A stretch of 64,000 nucleotides of DNA from Pseudomonadota bacterium (GCA_023443095.1 JAEZVV010000100.1:1-64000), one strand, 5' to 3'; positions 16,898 to 27,428 are shown, counted from the first letter of the stretch. The notes: a model not told the origin generated them from the letters alone. Made by a program: numbers and translations.

Positions 16898-18349
16898 ATG
16901 ACGAAGACGCGATTCCTGAAGCCGACCCTGGCTGCCGCAGCCGTGACGCTGGCCTTTGTCGCCGGCTATCAGGCTCAGCTTCCGGGGGTGACCGAAGCCA
17001 TCGCTGCACCCGCCACCAACGCCGCCGCGGCCAGCCTCGCCAACCCCGCGCAACTGCCTGACTTTTCCGCGCTGGTCGAAGCCAACGGTAAGGCCGTGGT
17101 GAACATCGCCGTCATCCGCCGCGCCCAGCAGACGCCGGCCGCGTTCGGCGAAGACCAGCTCGAGATGCTGCGCCGCTTCGGCATTCCGGTGCCCAACGGC
17201 CGCCGCGGCTTCCCCGGCGCCGCGCCCGAGTCGCGCGGCGTGGGTTCGGGCTTCATCATCGACAAGAGCGGCCTGATCCTGACCAACGCCCACGTCGTCG
17301 ACGGCGCCACCGAACTGACGGTGCGCCTGTCCGACAAGCGCGAGTTCAAGGGCAAGGTGATCGGCGCCGACAAGATGACCGACGTCGCCGTGGTCAAGAT
17401 CGAAGGCAAGGACCTGCCCTCGCTCAAGATCGGCGACAGCAACAAGCTCAAGGTCGGCGAATGGGTGGCCGCGATCGGCTCGCCCTTCGGCCTCGAGAGC
17501 ACGGTGACCGCAGGCATCGTTTCGGCTAAGAGCCGCAGCCTGCCGGACGACCAGTTCGTTCCCTTCATCCAGACCGACGTCGCGGTCAACCCCGGCAACT
17601 CGGGCGGCCCGCTGTTCAACATGGACGGCGAAGTGGTCGGCATCAATTCGCAGATCTTCTCCACCAGCGGCGGCTTCATGGGCCTGTCGTTCGCAATCCC
17701 GATCGACCTCGCGATCAAGATCAAGGACCAGCTGGTCAAGGACGGCAAGGTCACCCGCGGCCGCATGGGCGTGGGCGTGCAGGGCATGAACCAGCAGCTC
17801 GCCGAGAGTTTCGGCCTGTCCAAGCCTGCCGGTGCCCTGGTGAGCAAAGTCGAGCCCGATGCGCCCGCAGCCAAGGCCGGCCTGCGCGAAGGCGACGTCA
17901 TTACCGAATTCAACGGCAAGCCGGTGGTGGACTCGGCCGACCTGCCCGTGCTGGTGGCTGGCACCGCGCCTGGCACCAAGGTCGAGATGAAGGTCTGGCG
18001 CGACCGCGCCGAAAAGACGCTGGCCATCACCATCGGCGAACTGGCGGGCGAAAAGGCCGCGGTCGCCAAGGCCGACGCCCAACCGCAGGGCAAGCTCGGC
18101 GTGGCCGTGCGCCCGCTCAGCCCGCAGGAAGCCAAGCAGCTCGGCTCCGAAGGCATGCTGGTGCAGGAAGCCGGCGGTGCCGCGGCCAAGGCCGGCATCC
18201 GCCCGGGTGACGTGATCGTTTCGGTCAACGGCAAGCCGATGAAGTCGATCGACGATCTGCGCCAGCAGGTCAACAACGCCAAAGGCACGCTCGCGGTCTT
18301 GATCGAGCGCCAAGGCGGCCGCATCTTCGTACCGGTGACCCTGGGTTAA
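16898..18349 (+). CDS. degP: DegP/MucD-type periplasmic serine protease
   Basis: 483-residue HtrA-family protease. N-terminal signal/anchor (residues 5-25); trypsin-like domain with catalytic His132 (TNAHVVDG), Asp162 (TDVAVVKI) and Ser235 (GNSGGPLF); then two PDZ domains (about 265-355 and 375-475). This is the full-length DegP/DegQ/MucD layout rather than the one-PDZ DegS. It degrades or refolds misfolded envelope proteins. The single-gene unit is bounded by a PmrA/QseB-like box upstream and a strong terminator downstream. Confidence 0.93.
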   Translation: MTKTRFLKPTLAAAAVTLAFVAGYQAQLPGVTEAIAAPATNAAAASLANPAQLPDFSALVEANGKAVVNIAVIRRAQQTPAAFGEDQLEMLRRFGIPVPNGRRGFPGAAPESRGVGSGFIIDKSGLILTNAHVVDGATELTVRLSDKREFKGKVIGADKMTDVAVVKIEGKDLPSLKIGDSNKLKVGEWVAAIGSPFGLESTVTAGIVSAKSRSLPDDQFVPFIQTDVAVNPGNSGGPLFNMDGEVVGINSQIFSTSGGFMGLSFAIPIDLAIKIKDQLVKDGKVTRGRMGVGVQGMNQQLAESFGLSKPAGALVSKVEPDAPAAKAGLREGDVITEFNGKPVVDSADLPVLVAGTAPGTKVEMKVWRDRAEKTLAITIGELAGEKAAVAKADAQPQGKLGVAVRPLSPQEAKQLGSEGMLVQEAGGAAAKAGIRPGDVIVSVNGKPMKSIDDLRQQVNNAKGTLAVLIERQGGRIFVPVTLG

Positions 18350-18397
18350 GGCCCGATGTAACTCTTTCCTCCTGTCGGGGACTTCGGTCCTCGTTTC

Positions 18398-18430
18398 AAA
18401 AGGCGCCCCTCCCCCTGGCGCCTTTTTTTT
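18398..18430 (+). terminator. rho-independent terminator after degP
   Basis: Stem AAAAGGCGCC / GGCGCCTTTT with a 9-base pyrimidine-rich loop, followed by a T run to 18430. Confidence 0.9.
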
Positions 18431-18558
18431 GTCCGCTCGTCGGCCCTCACGGCCTTTCTTCATCAGGCAAGTTCGGGCGAGCGTGCCCGCGATCCTCTCG
18501 CCGATCCCTTGCAGGCTCCGCCTCTCGCCCTTAGCGTGGGCGCAACCGGAGGGCTGCC

Positions 18559-19611
18559 ATGGACTGGCAAAAGCTGCTCGCTTGGGCTCTGGGCGTGGTG
18601 TTGCTCGGCCTGTATTTCCGTTCGATCTCGGTCGCCGCGCTGCTGGCGCAACAGCGCAACGACGCAGTTCTGCGCGCGATCTCGTGGGCGGTGCGGGTAG
18701 CGCTGACGCCGCGGCGCGGCGCGAGCTACGAGGTGATTCAGTCGCGCATGGACTGGTTCATGCCCTTGCAGGTCCTGCTCACGGTCGTGACCTGGTTTGC
18801 CTGGCTGACTCTCGCTTTTTCCTGCTTCTACTGGGCCAGCGGCAGCGTCGACACCTTGGCCGAAGCGCTGGTCGCGAGCGGTTCAGCACTCTCGACGCTG
18901 GGCTTCTTCACCCCGGACGCCGCAGCCGGACGCTGGCTCGCGATTGCCGAAGGCATGCTGGGCCTGGTGGCGGTGGTCTATCTCTTCACCTTCGTGCCGG
19001 GTTTCCTGTCGACCCTGCAGCAGCGGTCCGAATATGTGGGATGGATCGCCGCCCGCGCCGGCCAGCCGCTCAGCGCCGCCACCCTGCTGCGCTGGATGCA
19101 CTTGCCAGGCGCTGCTGCCGGCGTGCCCGCGCTGTGGTCCAGCAGCGAGCAATGGTTCCGCTTGCTGGCGATGACGCATTCGACCGCACCCGAGCTGATG
19201 TACATGCCGTCGTTTCTGCGCGGTCATTGGTGGACCGCCACTGCCGGCACCCTGCTCGAGGCGGCCGCCTTCTCGAGCGCGGCCCTGCAGGAACAACACT
19301 CGAGCGACGCCCGCATTGCCTTGCAGGTCGGCAGCAAGGCCCTCACCACTCTGGCCGATGCGCTGAAGGCGAGGCTGGCTGCGCCCGGATCGGTGCCACC
19401 GGCAAGGCCGACGCTGGATGCCCAGTTCGACGCCCTGTGGGATCAGCTCGCCGCCAGCGGAGCCCCGTTGACGGCCGACCGCGAACCCGCCCGCCACCGA
19501 TGGCACGCCTTGCGCAGCAAGTGGGCACCCGCGCTGGCAGCGATCGCCGCCGCCGTCGGCGCGCCATCGGGGCTGGGGCTGGAGCCTCCGGAGCGCCCGC
19601 TCCGGGGGTGA
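18559..19611 (+). CDS. channel-like membrane protein of unknown function
   Basis: 350 residues. TM segments are at about 5-25, 70-95 and 130-150, with a re-entrant-looking [17 protein letters not shown] between the last two. This spacing recalls the pore loop of two-TM K+ channels, but the TVGYGD filter is replaced by STLGF. The C-terminal about 190 residues are soluble, partly helical and end Pro/Gly-rich. ATG 18559 is 8 bp after CGGAGGG. It precedes gadB by 137 bp on the same strand, so a role linked to acid stress or membrane potential is possible but unproven. Confidence 0.65.
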   Translation: MDWQKLLAWALGVVLLGLYFRSISVAALLAQQRNDAVLRAISWAVRVALTPRRGASYEVIQSRMDWFMPLQVLLTVVTWFAWLTLAFSCFYWASGSVDTLAEALVASGSALSTLGFFTPDAAAGRWLAIAEGMLGLVAVVYLFTFVPGFLSTLQQRSEYVGWIAARAGQPLSAATLLRWMHLPGAAAGVPALWSSSEQWFRLLAMTHSTAPELMYMPSFLRGHWWTATAGTLLEAAAFSSAALQEQHSSDARIALQVGSKALTTLADALKARLAAPGSVPPARPTLDAQFDALWDQLAASGAPLTADREPARHRWHALRSKWAPALAAIAAAVGAPSGLGLEPPERPLRG

Positions 19612-19748
19612 GGCCATCGCATAGGGACACCCAGTCCGGGCGGAACCGTCATCGCAACCCACCCTCAGCGCGGACAGTATCGGCAGCTCGCAGCGAGCCG
19701 ATGGCAGACGCTCTGCGCACAATCCCCTTTCCAGCTGACGAGGACACC

Positions 19749-21131
19749 ATGGCCACCACCCCTTCTCCGCTCGATTCCCGCTTTGGCTCCGCCGCCATGG
19801 CACAAGTGGCCGGCGCCACGACCTTCCCGCAAAACGAAATGCGCGAGGACGTCGCCTACCAGATCATCAGCGACGAGCTCTTCCTCGACGGCAACGCCCG
19901 CCAGAACCTCGCCACCTTCTGCCAGACCTGGGACGACGACAACGTCCACAAGCTGATGGACCAGGCGATCAACAAGAACTGGATCGACAAGGAGGAGTAC
20001 CCGCAGAGCGCGGCGATCGACCTGCGCTGCGTGAACATGGTGGCCGACCTCTGGAACGCGCCCAAGCCGGCCGGCGGCCAAGCCACCGGGACCAACACCA
20101 TCGGCTCTTCGGAAGCCTGCATGCTGGGCGGGATGGCGATGAAATGGCGCTGGCGCGCCAAGCGCCAGACGCAGGGCAAGCCGGCCGACAAGCCCAACTT
20201 CGTGTGTGGCCCGGTGCAGGTCTGCTGGCACAAGTTCGCCCGTTACTGGGACGTGGAGATCCGCGAGATCCCGATGGAGCCGGGCAACCTCTTCATGGAC
20301 CCCAAGCGGATGGTCGCCGCCTGCGACGAAAACACCATCGGCGTGGTGCCGACTTTCGGCGTGACCTACACCGGCAACTACGAAATGCCGCTGCCGCTGC
20401 ACGACGCCCTCGACCAGCTGCAGAAGGACAAGGGGCTCGACATCGACATGCACATCGATGCCGCCAGCGGCGGCTTCCTGGCCCCCTTCACCGCGCCCGA
20501 GATCGTGTGGGACTTCCGCCTGCCGCGCGTCAAGTCGATCAGCGCCTCCGGCCACAAATACGGCCTCGCGCCGCTGGGCTGCGGCTGGGTCATCTGGCGC
20601 GACGCGGCCGCACTGCCGGACGACCTGGTGTTCAAGGTCGACTACCTCGGCGGCTCGATCGGCACCTTCGCGATCAACTTCTCCCGTCCCGCCGGCCAGG
20701 TGATCGCGCAGTATTACGAGTTTCTGCGCCTGGGCCGCGACGGTTACGCCAAGGTCCAGGGCGCGGCCTACCAGGTGGCAGCCTACCTGGCCAAGGAAAT
20801 CGCGCCGCTCGGGCCTTACGAGTTCATCTGCACCGGCGACCCCAAGACCGGCATCCCGGCGGTGTGTTTCCGCATCAAGCCGGGCGCCAACCCCGGCTAC
20901 ACCTTGTACGACGTCTCCGAGCGCCTGCGATTGCGCGGCTGGCAGGTGCCGGCCTTCGCCCTGAACGGCGGCGCGGCCGACATCACGGTGATGCGGGTGA
21001 TGTGCCGCCGCGGCTTCGAGATGGACTTCGCCAGCCTTCTGATGCAGGACTTCAAGGCCGCGCTGGCCTATCTCAAGGCCCACCCGAGCGTAGGCGGGAG
21101 CGCGAGCGCCGCCGGCTTCCACCACACCTGA
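19749..21131 (+). CDS. gadB: glutamate decarboxylase
   Basis: 460-residue PLP enzyme converting glutamate to GABA and CO2 while consuming a proton. The PLP lysine is Lys270 in SASGHKYG, the DxA motif is HIDAASGG (about 235-242), and length matches E. coli GadB (466). The C-terminus ends FHHT, keeping the penultimate His that locks the active site at neutral pH in E. coli GadB, so acid activation is likely. ATG 19749 aligns with the GadB N-terminus; an in-frame ATG at about 19701 is less likely. gadC follows after 65 bp. Confidence 0.95.
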   Translation: MATTPSPLDSRFGSAAMAQVAGATTFPQNEMREDVAYQIISDELFLDGNARQNLATFCQTWDDDNVHKLMDQAINKNWIDKEEYPQSAAIDLRCVNMVADLWNAPKPAGGQATGTNTIGSSEACMLGGMAMKWRWRAKRQTQGKPADKPNFVCGPVQVCWHKFARYWDVEIREIPMEPGNLFMDPKRMVAACDENTIGVVPTFGVTYTGNYEMPLPLHDALDQLQKDKGLDIDMHIDAASGGFLAPFTAPEIVWDFRLPRVKSISASGHKYGLAPLGCGWVIWRDAAALPDDLVFKVDYLGGSIGTFAINFSRPAGQVIAQYYEFLRLGRDGYAKVQGAAYQVAAYLAKEIAPLGPYEFICTGDPKTGIPAVCFRIKPGANPGYTLYDVSERLRLRGWQVPAFALNGGAADITVMRVMCRRGFEMDFASLLMQDFKAALAYLKAHPSVGGSASAAGFHHT

Positions 21132-21196
21132 GCCGATCTGGCGCCCACAGCCCGGCCGCCTCCGCGGCCGGCCCAACCCAGGCCTAGGGAGCGACC

Positions 21197-22732
21197 ATGT
21201 CCAGCCCAAACCAATCGAGCTTCGCCAAGAAAGCCACGCTGAGCGTCATCACCCTCGCCATCATGAACGTGACCGCCGTGGTCAGCCTGCGCGGCCTGCC
21301 GGCCGAGGCCGAATACGGTCTGACCTCGATCTTCTACTACCTGTTCGCCGCAGTTTTCTTCCTGATCCCGGTGTCGATCGTCGCTGCCGAACTGGCCACG
21401 GCCTGGCCGCAGAAAGGCGGCGTGTTCCGCTGGGTGGGCGAGGCCTTCGGACCGCGCTGGGGCTTCGTCGCCATCTTCCTGCTGTGGGTCGAGTCGACGA
21501 TCTGGTTCCCGACCGTGCTTACCTTCGCCTGGGTTTCGCTGGCCTTCATCGGCCCCAACCAGAAATGGGACGAGGCGCTCGCCGGCAACAGCGTCTACAC
21601 CATCGTCGCCGTGCTGGTGGTCTACTGGGGCGCAACTCTGGTCACTCTGCGCGGTGTCAAAGCCTCGTCGACGATCAGCAAATGGGGGGGGCTGATCGGA
21701 ACCATCATCCCGGCCGCCATCCTGATCCTGCTCGGGCTGATTTACATGGCCTCGGGCCGGCCACTGCAGATCGAGATGGGCTGGGACAAGCTGATCCCCG
21801 ACTTCAGCAACTTCAACAATCTGGTTCTGGCGGCGAGCATCTTCCTCTTCTACGCCGGCATGGAAATGAACTCGATCCATGTGAAGGAGATCGACAATCC
21901 GACCCGCAACTATCCGATCGCGATCCTGATCTCCTCGCTGATGACGGTGGTGATCTTCGTGCTCGGCACGCTCGCCATCGGCATCATCGTTCCCAACAGC
22001 CAGATCAACCTCACCCAGAGCCTGCTGGTCGGCTACGACGATTTCTTCAGGCTCTACGGCATCCCGTGGATGGGCTCGGTGATCGCGATCGCCCTCTTTG
22101 CCGGCGTGATCGGCGGCGTGACGGTATGGGTGGCCGGCCCGTCGGCGGGTCTGGCCGTCGTCGGCCGCGCCGGCTATCTGCCGCCCTTCTTCCAGAAGCT
22201 CAACAAAAACGGCGTGGCCAGCAACATCCTGCTGGTCCAAGGCCTGGTGGTGACCTTCCTCGCCATCATGTTCGTGATCCTGCCGTCGGTACAGGCGGCC
22301 TACCAGATCCTCAGCCAGCTCACGGTCACGCTCTACCTGATCATGTACCTGCTGATGTTCTCGGCCGCGATCTATCTGCGCCACACCGAGCCCAAGACGC
22401 AGCGCCCCTACAGGGTGCCGGGCGGTGAAGCCGGGATGTGGATCTTCGCCGGCGCCGGCCTGGTCGGCGCCCTGATCGCCTTCGTCCTCTCCTTCGTCCC
22501 GCCGTCCCAGATTGCGGTCGGCAGCCCGACCACCTTCGTTGCCATCCTGATCGCCGGCAACGTCTTTTTCGTCGTGGTTCCGCTCCTGATCTACGCCGCC
22601 CGCAAGCCGCACTGGACCACCGCCGACGGCACCAGCGACTTCGAACCCTTCGGCTGGCAGATCGAAGGCCGCCACCCGAGCCAGGTCCAGACCCAGGTCG
22701 GAGCGCCTCCCGCCAAAGCCGGCAAGCCCTGA
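21197..22732 (+). CDS. gadC: glutamate:GABA antiporter
   Basis: 511-residue inner-membrane APC-superfamily exchanger with 12 predicted helices. The N-terminal VITLAIMNVTAVVSLRGLPAEAEYG is characteristic of GadC, and a soluble C-terminal tail of about 40 residues (WQIEGRHPSQ...) corresponds to the plug that closes GadC at neutral pH. It imports glutamate and exports GABA, completing the proton-consuming cycle with the upstream decarboxylase. Confidence 0.93.
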   Translation: MSSPNQSSFAKKATLSVITLAIMNVTAVVSLRGLPAEAEYGLTSIFYYLFAAVFFLIPVSIVAAELATAWPQKGGVFRWVGEAFGPRWGFVAIFLLWVESTIWFPTVLTFAWVSLAFIGPNQKWDEALAGNSVYTIVAVLVVYWGATLVTLRGVKASSTISKWGGLIGTIIPAAILILLGLIYMASGRPLQIEMGWDKLIPDFSNFNNLVLAASIFLFYAGMEMNSIHVKEIDNPTRNYPIAILISSLMTVVIFVLGTLAIGIIVPNSQINLTQSLLVGYDDFFRLYGIPWMGSVIAIALFAGVIGGVTVWVAGPSAGLAVVGRAGYLPPFFQKLNKNGVASNILLVQGLVVTFLAIMFVILPSVQAAYQILSQLTVTLYLIMYLLMFSAAIYLRHTEPKTQRPYRVPGGEAGMWIFAGAGLVGALIAFVLSFVPPSQIAVGSPTTFVAILIAGNVFFVVVPLLIYAARKPHWTTADGTSDFEPFGWQIEGRHPSQVQTQVGAPPAKAGKP

Positions 22733-22742
22733 AGGAGGAGTC

Positions 22743-23687
22743 ATGGCACTCGACCCTCAAGTCATCAGCAACGCGGTCAACGACGCTCATGCCAAGTTCT
22801 CCACGGCCGAAGGCGGCGCCAACGCCAGCTACATCCCCTACCTAGCATCGGTGCCCTCGGCTCTCGCCGGATTGGCCGTGGTCACCGTCGACGGCGGCGT
22901 CTTCAAGGTCGGCGATACCGACTACGCTTTCGCGCTCGAGTCGATCTCGAAAGTCTTCTCGCTCGCGCTCGCGCTCGAGGACGTCGGTCCCGACGAGGTC
23001 CACGCCAAAATCGGCGCCGAACCCACCGGCCTGCCCTTCAACTCGGTGATGGCGCTCGCGCTCAACAGCGGCAAACCGCTCTCGCCCCTGGTCAACGCCG
23101 GCGCGATGGCGACGGTGAGCCTGATCAAGGCAGCGACGGCCGAAGATCGCTGGGCTCGCATCCTCGACATTCAGAGCCAGCTCGCCGGCCGCGCGATCAA
23201 GTTGAGCGACGAGGTCAATCAGTCCGAGCAGACCACCAACTTTCACAACCGCGGCATCGCCTGGCTGCTGTATTCGGCCGGAACGATGTACTCCGATCCG
23301 ATGCAGGCCTGCGACGTCTACACCCGCCAATGTTCGACCCTGGTGAGCACGGTCGACCTCGCCACCATGGGCGCCACGCTGGCCGCCGGCGGTCTCAACC
23401 CGGTGAGCCAGAAACGCGTCCTGACCGCCAGCAACGTGCCTTTCATCCTGGCCGAGATGACGATGGAAGGCCTCTACACCAGCTCCGGCGACTGGGCTTA
23501 CACGGTCGGCCTGCCGGGCAAGAGCGGGGTCGGCGGCGGCATCCTCGCCGTGGTGCCGGGAGTGATGGCGATTGCCGGGTTCTCGCCCCCCCTCGATCCT
23601 GCCGGCAACAGCGTGCGCGGCCAGAAGATGGTGGCGGCCGTGGCCAAGGCGCTCGGCTACAACCTCTACCGCGTGCCGGGCGCTTGA
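22743..23687 (+). CDS. glsA: glutaminase A
   Basis: 314-residue cytosolic glutaminase (glutamine to glutamate plus ammonia) of the serine-dependent beta-lactamase-like family. Catalytic S-x-x-K is in LESISKVFS (about 66-74), with PFNSVMALALN, VNAGAMATVSL and SGVGGGILAVVPG as further family motifs. AAGGAGGAG is 3 bp before the ATG, and the gene begins 10 bp after gadC. Ammonia released here also captures protons, as in the E. coli GlsA (YbaS)/GadC acid-resistance route. Confidence 0.94.
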   Translation: MALDPQVISNAVNDAHAKFSTAEGGANASYIPYLASVPSALAGLAVVTVDGGVFKVGDTDYAFALESISKVFSLALALEDVGPDEVHAKIGAEPTGLPFNSVMALALNSGKPLSPLVNAGAMATVSLIKAATAEDRWARILDIQSQLAGRAIKLSDEVNQSEQTTNFHNRGIAWLLYSAGTMYSDPMQACDVYTRQCSTLVSTVDLATMGATLAAGGLNPVSQKRVLTASNVPFILAEMTMEGLYTSSGDWAYTVGLPGKSGVGGGILAVVPGVMAIAGFSPPLDPAGNSVRGQKMVAAVAKALGYNLYRVPGA

Positions 23688-23700
23688 GCGCGGCCCGACC

Positions 23701-25017
23701 ATGCCCGCTCCTCCCGCTCCGGCGGCCAAAACGCTCGGCCTGTGGAATGTGGCGGCGCTGGGCGTCGGCTCCATGGTCGGCGCGGGAGTCTTTGCCCTGC
23801 TCGGTCAGGTGGCCCTGCTCGTGCGCGGTGAGACCTGGCTCGCTTTTGCCGCGGGCGGCGTGGTGGCGCTTTTCTCCGGCTATTCGTATGCGCGGCTGGG
23901 CGCCCGCTACCCCAGCTCCGGCGGGATCATCGACTACTTCAAGCTCGGCCTGAAGTCGCCGCTGGTGGCACGCAGCCTGTCGATGCTCTACCTCGTCACG
24001 CTCGCGCTCACGATCGCGATGGTGGCCAAGGCTTTCGGCGCTTACGCCGCGCGGCTCTTCCACGAGCCTCCGCTGCATGCCGAGCGGGTCGATGTCTACG
24101 CCAGCGGCATCGTCATGGCGCTGACCCTGCTCAACGTGATCGGCGCCGCCGCGGTCGGTCGCGCCGAGCTGGCGCTGGTGGTCGTCAAGCTCGCCATCCT
24201 CGGCCTGCTGATCGGAGTCGGCGTCACCACGCTCAAGCCGGCCATGCTCGACTTCGCTCTGCCCGGCCGGCCGGGCGCCCTGCTCGCCAGCGTCGGCCTT
24301 GCCTTCTTCGCTTATGCCGGCTACGGCATGATGGCCAACGCCGCGGCCGACGTTCACGACCCCGCCCGCAACATGCCGCGCGCCTTCATGCTCGCGATCG
24401 GCGTGGTGATCGTTCTCTACGTCGTGCTGGCCCTGGTGGTACTGGGCAATGTCAGCCCCGCCGACCTGGCTCGTTATGCCGACACCGCCGTGGCCGAGGC
24501 CGCCGCTCCCGTGCTCGGCCACACGGGTTTTGTCCTGGTGTCGGTGGCCGCCCTGCTAGCGACCGCCTCGGCGATCAATGCCACGCTTTTTTCGCTGATC
24601 AACATCGCTCTCGCTCTCGGCAAGGACGGCGCCCTGCCGCCGCTGTTCGGCCGCCGGCTGATGGGCCAGGGCACCTGGGGGCTGCTGATTCTGATTGCCA
24701 TCATCCTGGTGCTGACCAACTTCCTCAACCTCGATGCCATCGCGAGCGTGGCCAGCGCCACCTTCCTGGCGAGCTACCTCGCCGTATTCGTCGCCGCCTG
24801 GCGGCTGCGGCACGAGATCCACGCCAGTGCCTTCCTGCTGGCGCTCGGCTTTCTCCTGATGGCGGCCGTCTTTGCCGCCTTCCTGCAAAGCCTGCTCGGC
24901 GCCGGACGCTGGGTCGAACTCGGCCTGCTGATCGGCGCCGGCCTGCTTAGCTGGCTACTGGCCCGTTCGGGCAAGCCGCAGGCGGCCGCGGCACCGTCAG
25001 CAGCTCCCCCTGGCTGA
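23701..25017 (+). CDS. APC amino-acid permease (YbaT-like)
   Basis: 438-residue 12-TM permease; TM1 carries the APC motif GVGSMVGAGVFALLG (about 21-35). In E. coli the glutaminase gene ybaS is followed by the permease gene ybaT, the same order as here, so a glutamine or related amino-acid uptake role feeding the glutaminase is inferred. ATG 23701 is 13 bp after the glsA stop. Confidence 0.85.
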   Translation: MPAPPAPAAKTLGLWNVAALGVGSMVGAGVFALLGQVALLVRGETWLAFAAGGVVALFSGYSYARLGARYPSSGGIIDYFKLGLKSPLVARSLSMLYLVTLALTIAMVAKAFGAYAARLFHEPPLHAERVDVYASGIVMALTLLNVIGAAAVGRAELALVVVKLAILGLLIGVGVTTLKPAMLDFALPGRPGALLASVGLAFFAYAGYGMMANAAADVHDPARNMPRAFMLAIGVVIVLYVVLALVVLGNVSPADLARYADTAVAEAAAPVLGHTGFVLVSVAALLATASAINATLFSLINIALALGKDGALPPLFGRRLMGQGTWGLLILIAIILVLTNFLNLDAIASVASATFLASYLAVFVAAWRLRHEIHASAFLLALGFLLMAAVFAAFLQSLLGAGRWVELGLLIGAGLLSWLLARSGKPQAAAAPSAAPPG

Positions 25018-25027
25018 GGGAGACCTC

Positions 25028-25705
25028 GTGCACCTGACCATCTCTCCGCTCGGGGCGATCCTGGTCTTCATCAGCCTGCTCGCCATGTTCAGCCCGCCCG
25101 CCTCGCTCGGCCCGATTGCGGCGATCCTGCGTTACGCGCCGCGCGACGTGCAGCGGCGGATCGCCTGGCGGATCGCCCGCAACTACGCGATCGTGCTTCT
25201 GCTGGCAGTGTGGGTCGGCCAGTACCTGCTGCTCCTGCTCGGCATCTCGTCGGGTGCGCTCACCGCCACCGGCGGTGCCGCCCTGCTGCACCAAGGCCTG
25301 CCCCTGATGACGAGCGGCGCCAAGGCCGAGGAGGCCGAGCAGCGCGTGCAGGAAGCCGCCGGCAATGTGAACTGGGACCAGCTCGCCGTCGTGCCGCTGC
25401 TTTTTCCGCTGGCCATCGGCGGCGGCACGATCGCCGTCGCCGTCGCCGCCGGCGGCCGTTATCCGACCTGGGCCGACCTCGGCGTCCTGAGTCTGGTGAT
25501 TCTCGCCATGGTGCCGGTGGTGGCCGGCACAGTGCTGGCGGCGGGCCCGGTGAGTGGCAGGCTGTCGGAAGGCGCGCAGGATGTCCTTGCCCGGGTTTCC
25601 GGGATCATTCTGGTCGCGATCTCGATCCAGCTGCTGATCGACGGCCTGTCCGACGTATTCGCCGCCACCCGCCTGGGTGCGGCCATCCTCAGGCTGCCGC
25701 ATTGA
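25028..25705 (+). CDS. MarC-like integral membrane protein
   Basis: 225 residues with six predicted membrane helices and the MarC/UPF0056 pattern (SPPASLGPIAAILRYAP near 24-40; FPLAIGGGTIAVAVA at about 124-138). A cytoplasmic loop of about 35 charged residues lies mid-protein. GTG start at 25028 is 10 bp after the permease stop, and GAGGGAGACC precedes it. MarC proteins have no agreed substrate; here one is part of the acid-resistance transcript. Confidence 0.78.
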   Translation: MHLTISPLGAILVFISLLAMFSPPASLGPIAAILRYAPRDVQRRIAWRIARNYAIVLLLAVWVGQYLLLLLGISSGALTATGGAALLHQGLPLMTSGAKAEEAEQRVQEAAGNVNWDQLAVVPLLFPLAIGGGTIAVAVAAGGRYPTWADLGVLSLVILAMVPVVAGTVLAAGPVSGRLSEGAQDVLARVSGIILVAISIQLLIDGLSDVFAATRLGAAILRLPH

Positions 25706-25734
25706 GCGCGGCAACCCCTACGCGGGAGACTCGG

Positions 25735-25959
25735 ATGCACGACCTCACCCAACTCGAAGACCTGTGCTCCCGCCTGAGCGGCGGCCATGCGATCGACCGC
25801 AAGGACATTGAAGCGGTGAACCGCATCACCGGCAGCCAGTTCCCGCTCACCGACACACCGGATGAAGGCCAGCGCGAAGCCATGCTGGGAGCCGTGCAGG
25901 AAGGCCTCAAACGCGCCCGCGCCAGCCGGGTCGAACGCAAACACGACGATCGAGGCTAG
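25735..25959 (+). CDS. small protein at the end of the gad cluster
   Basis: 74-residue soluble, charged, helical protein (MHDLTQLEDLCSRLSGG...). No recognised domain. ATG 25735 follows GCGGGAGACTC, a good ribosome site, and codon use is host-like, so it is probably expressed with the MarC-like gene 29 bp upstream. Confidence 0.6.
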   Translation: MHDLTQLEDLCSRLSGGHAIDRKDIEAVNRITGSQFPLTDTPDEGQREAMLGAVQEGLKRARASRVERKHDDRG

Positions 25960-25971
25960 GCCGCCGCAGCG

Positions 25972-26892
25972 CTACTGCAACCGCTCCCAGACCAGCTGCG
26001 CCAGGGCCACGTCCTCGAGACCCACGCCGACGCTTTTGTAGACCACGATGTCGTGGGCGCGGCGTTCGTACGCCACCCCGCCCACCAGCAGCTTGCCGAG
26101 CTCGACCAGACGGCCGGGGTCAATCACCCCGGGCGCGGCGCGGATCAGATCCCCGGCCTCGGCCTGCGCCGCGGTCAGCCATTCCACCACGACCAGATCG
26201 GCGCGCTCGAGCAGGCTGTCGTCGATTTCTCTCGCCTGCGGCTTGCTCGATCCGACCGCCGCCACAAAAGCGCCGGGGCGCACCAGGCGGCCGTCGAACA
26301 GAGCTTCGGTGGCGCGGGTGCAGGTGACGATGACGTCGCCCTGAGCGGCGGCCGTGGCGGCATCCACCGCTTCGGCGGGAACTCCGAACTCGGTTGCCAC
26401 CCAGTCCGCCAGCTCGGGAGCGCCGCTGCGAGCCGCCACCAGAACGCGCTCGTAGGCATGGACCAGCAGCAGCGCTTCGGCATGGGCGTGCGCCTGAACG
26501 CCGGCGCCGAATATCGACAACACCCGCGCCTCGCGCGCAGCCAGGCGCTCGGCCGCCACGGCAGTGGCCGCCGCGGTGCGCAAGCGGGTGATTTCATTGG
26601 CTTCGAGCACGGCCAGCGGCTTGCCGGTCTGTGCCGAAAAAAGCGCCACCACAAAATTGAACTGCCCGCCGACCGTCGAATACACCTTGGCGCCCAGCAC
26701 GCCGCCCGCGGGTAAGGCCGCCCCCAGCGCGCTGATCATGACCGGCCGGCCGGCGCACTCCGCGGCCGCTCGGCCGCGCGCCATCAGGGCGCCGCTCCCG
26801 TCGCCGTATTGCTGAAATGCTGCGCGTATTGCGTCGATCGCTTCGCGCATGTTGAGGACGGAACCGACCTCGGCATCGGTGATCAATCTCAT
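25972..26892 (-). CDS. ornithine cyclodeaminase/mu-crystallin family protein
   Basis: 306-residue cytosolic NAD(P)-dependent enzyme. N-terminal substrate lobe (MRLITDAEVGSVLNMREAIDAI) and a Rossmann domain with the nucleotide loop LSIFGAGVQAHAHAEA at about 124-139. The family includes ornithine cyclodeaminase, alanine dehydrogenase and ketimine reductases; sequence alone does not decide. ATG 26892 is chosen because AGGAGG lies just upstream; an in-frame start at 26922 would overrun it. Convergent with the gad cluster. Confidence 0.85.
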   Translation of the reverse strand: MRLITDAEVGSVLNMREAIDAIRAAFQQYGDGSGALMARGRAAAECAGRPVMISALGAALPAGGVLGAKVYSTVGGQFNFVVALFSAQTGKPLAVLEANEITRLRTAAATAVAAERLAAREARVLSIFGAGVQAHAHAEALLLVHAYERVLVAARSGAPELADWVATEFGVPAEAVDAATAAAQGDVIVTCTRATEALFDGRLVRPGAFVAAVGSSKPQAREIDDSLLERADLVVVEWLTAAQAEAGDLIRAAPGVIDPGRLVELGKLLVGGVAYERRAHDIVVYKSVGVGLEDVALAQLVWERLQ

Positions 26893-27065
26893 GGAAACCT
26901 CCTGCCGCCACAGCTTACGCAAACGAGCGACGCGGCGCAGGTCCGGGCCGTGACCAAAGCCGATACGATCCGGCGCAAGGACTTGCCCCCGGTGCCGCGG
27001 CTCGGACCAGCCGCGCGCCAGGCTCGGAATGGAGTCCGACCCCGATTTTCAGCTGAGTTCCTGCG

Positions 27066-27428
27066 ATGTTGGCCGTCATCCTTTTTGCCCACGGCGCGCG
27101 CGATGCGCGCTGGTCGCTCACTCTGACCGAACTCGAGGCGCGGGTGCGGGCACGGCTGCCCGACGCCTGGGTGCAGGCCGCTTTTATCGAGTTCCAGCCG
27201 CCGACGCTGGCCACCGCCCTGGCGGATGCGCTGGCCGCCGGCGCCTCTCGGATCGCTCTGATGCCGGTGTTCTGGGCCAGCGGCGGCCACGTCGCCCACG
27301 ACCTGCCGCCGTTGCTCGAGGCTTTTCGTCGCGAACACCCGGACCTTGCCCTGACGGTGCTGCCGGTGATCTCCGAACTGCCCGGCCTGCTCGACTTCAT
27401 CGCCGACGCGGTGGCCGAACAGGCCTGA
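27066..27428 (+). CDS. short CbiX-type (sirohydrochlorin chelatase-like) protein
   Basis: 120-residue single-domain chelatase-fold protein. The N-terminal AVILFAHGARDARW provides the conserved His and Arg of CbiX/SirB, and PVFWASGGHVAHDLPPLL has the second metal-binding His pair. Short CbiX proteins insert Co2+ or Fe2+ into sirohydrochlorin, or serve as nickel or cobalt chelatases. No other cobalamin or siroheme genes are adjacent, although the B12-dependent IcmF is in the same window. Confidence 0.82.
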   Translation: MLAVILFAHGARDARWSLTLTELEARVRARLPDAWVQAAFIEFQPPTLATALADALAAGASRIALMPVFWASGGHVAHDLPPLLEAFRREHPDLALTVLPVISELPGLLDFIADAVAEQA

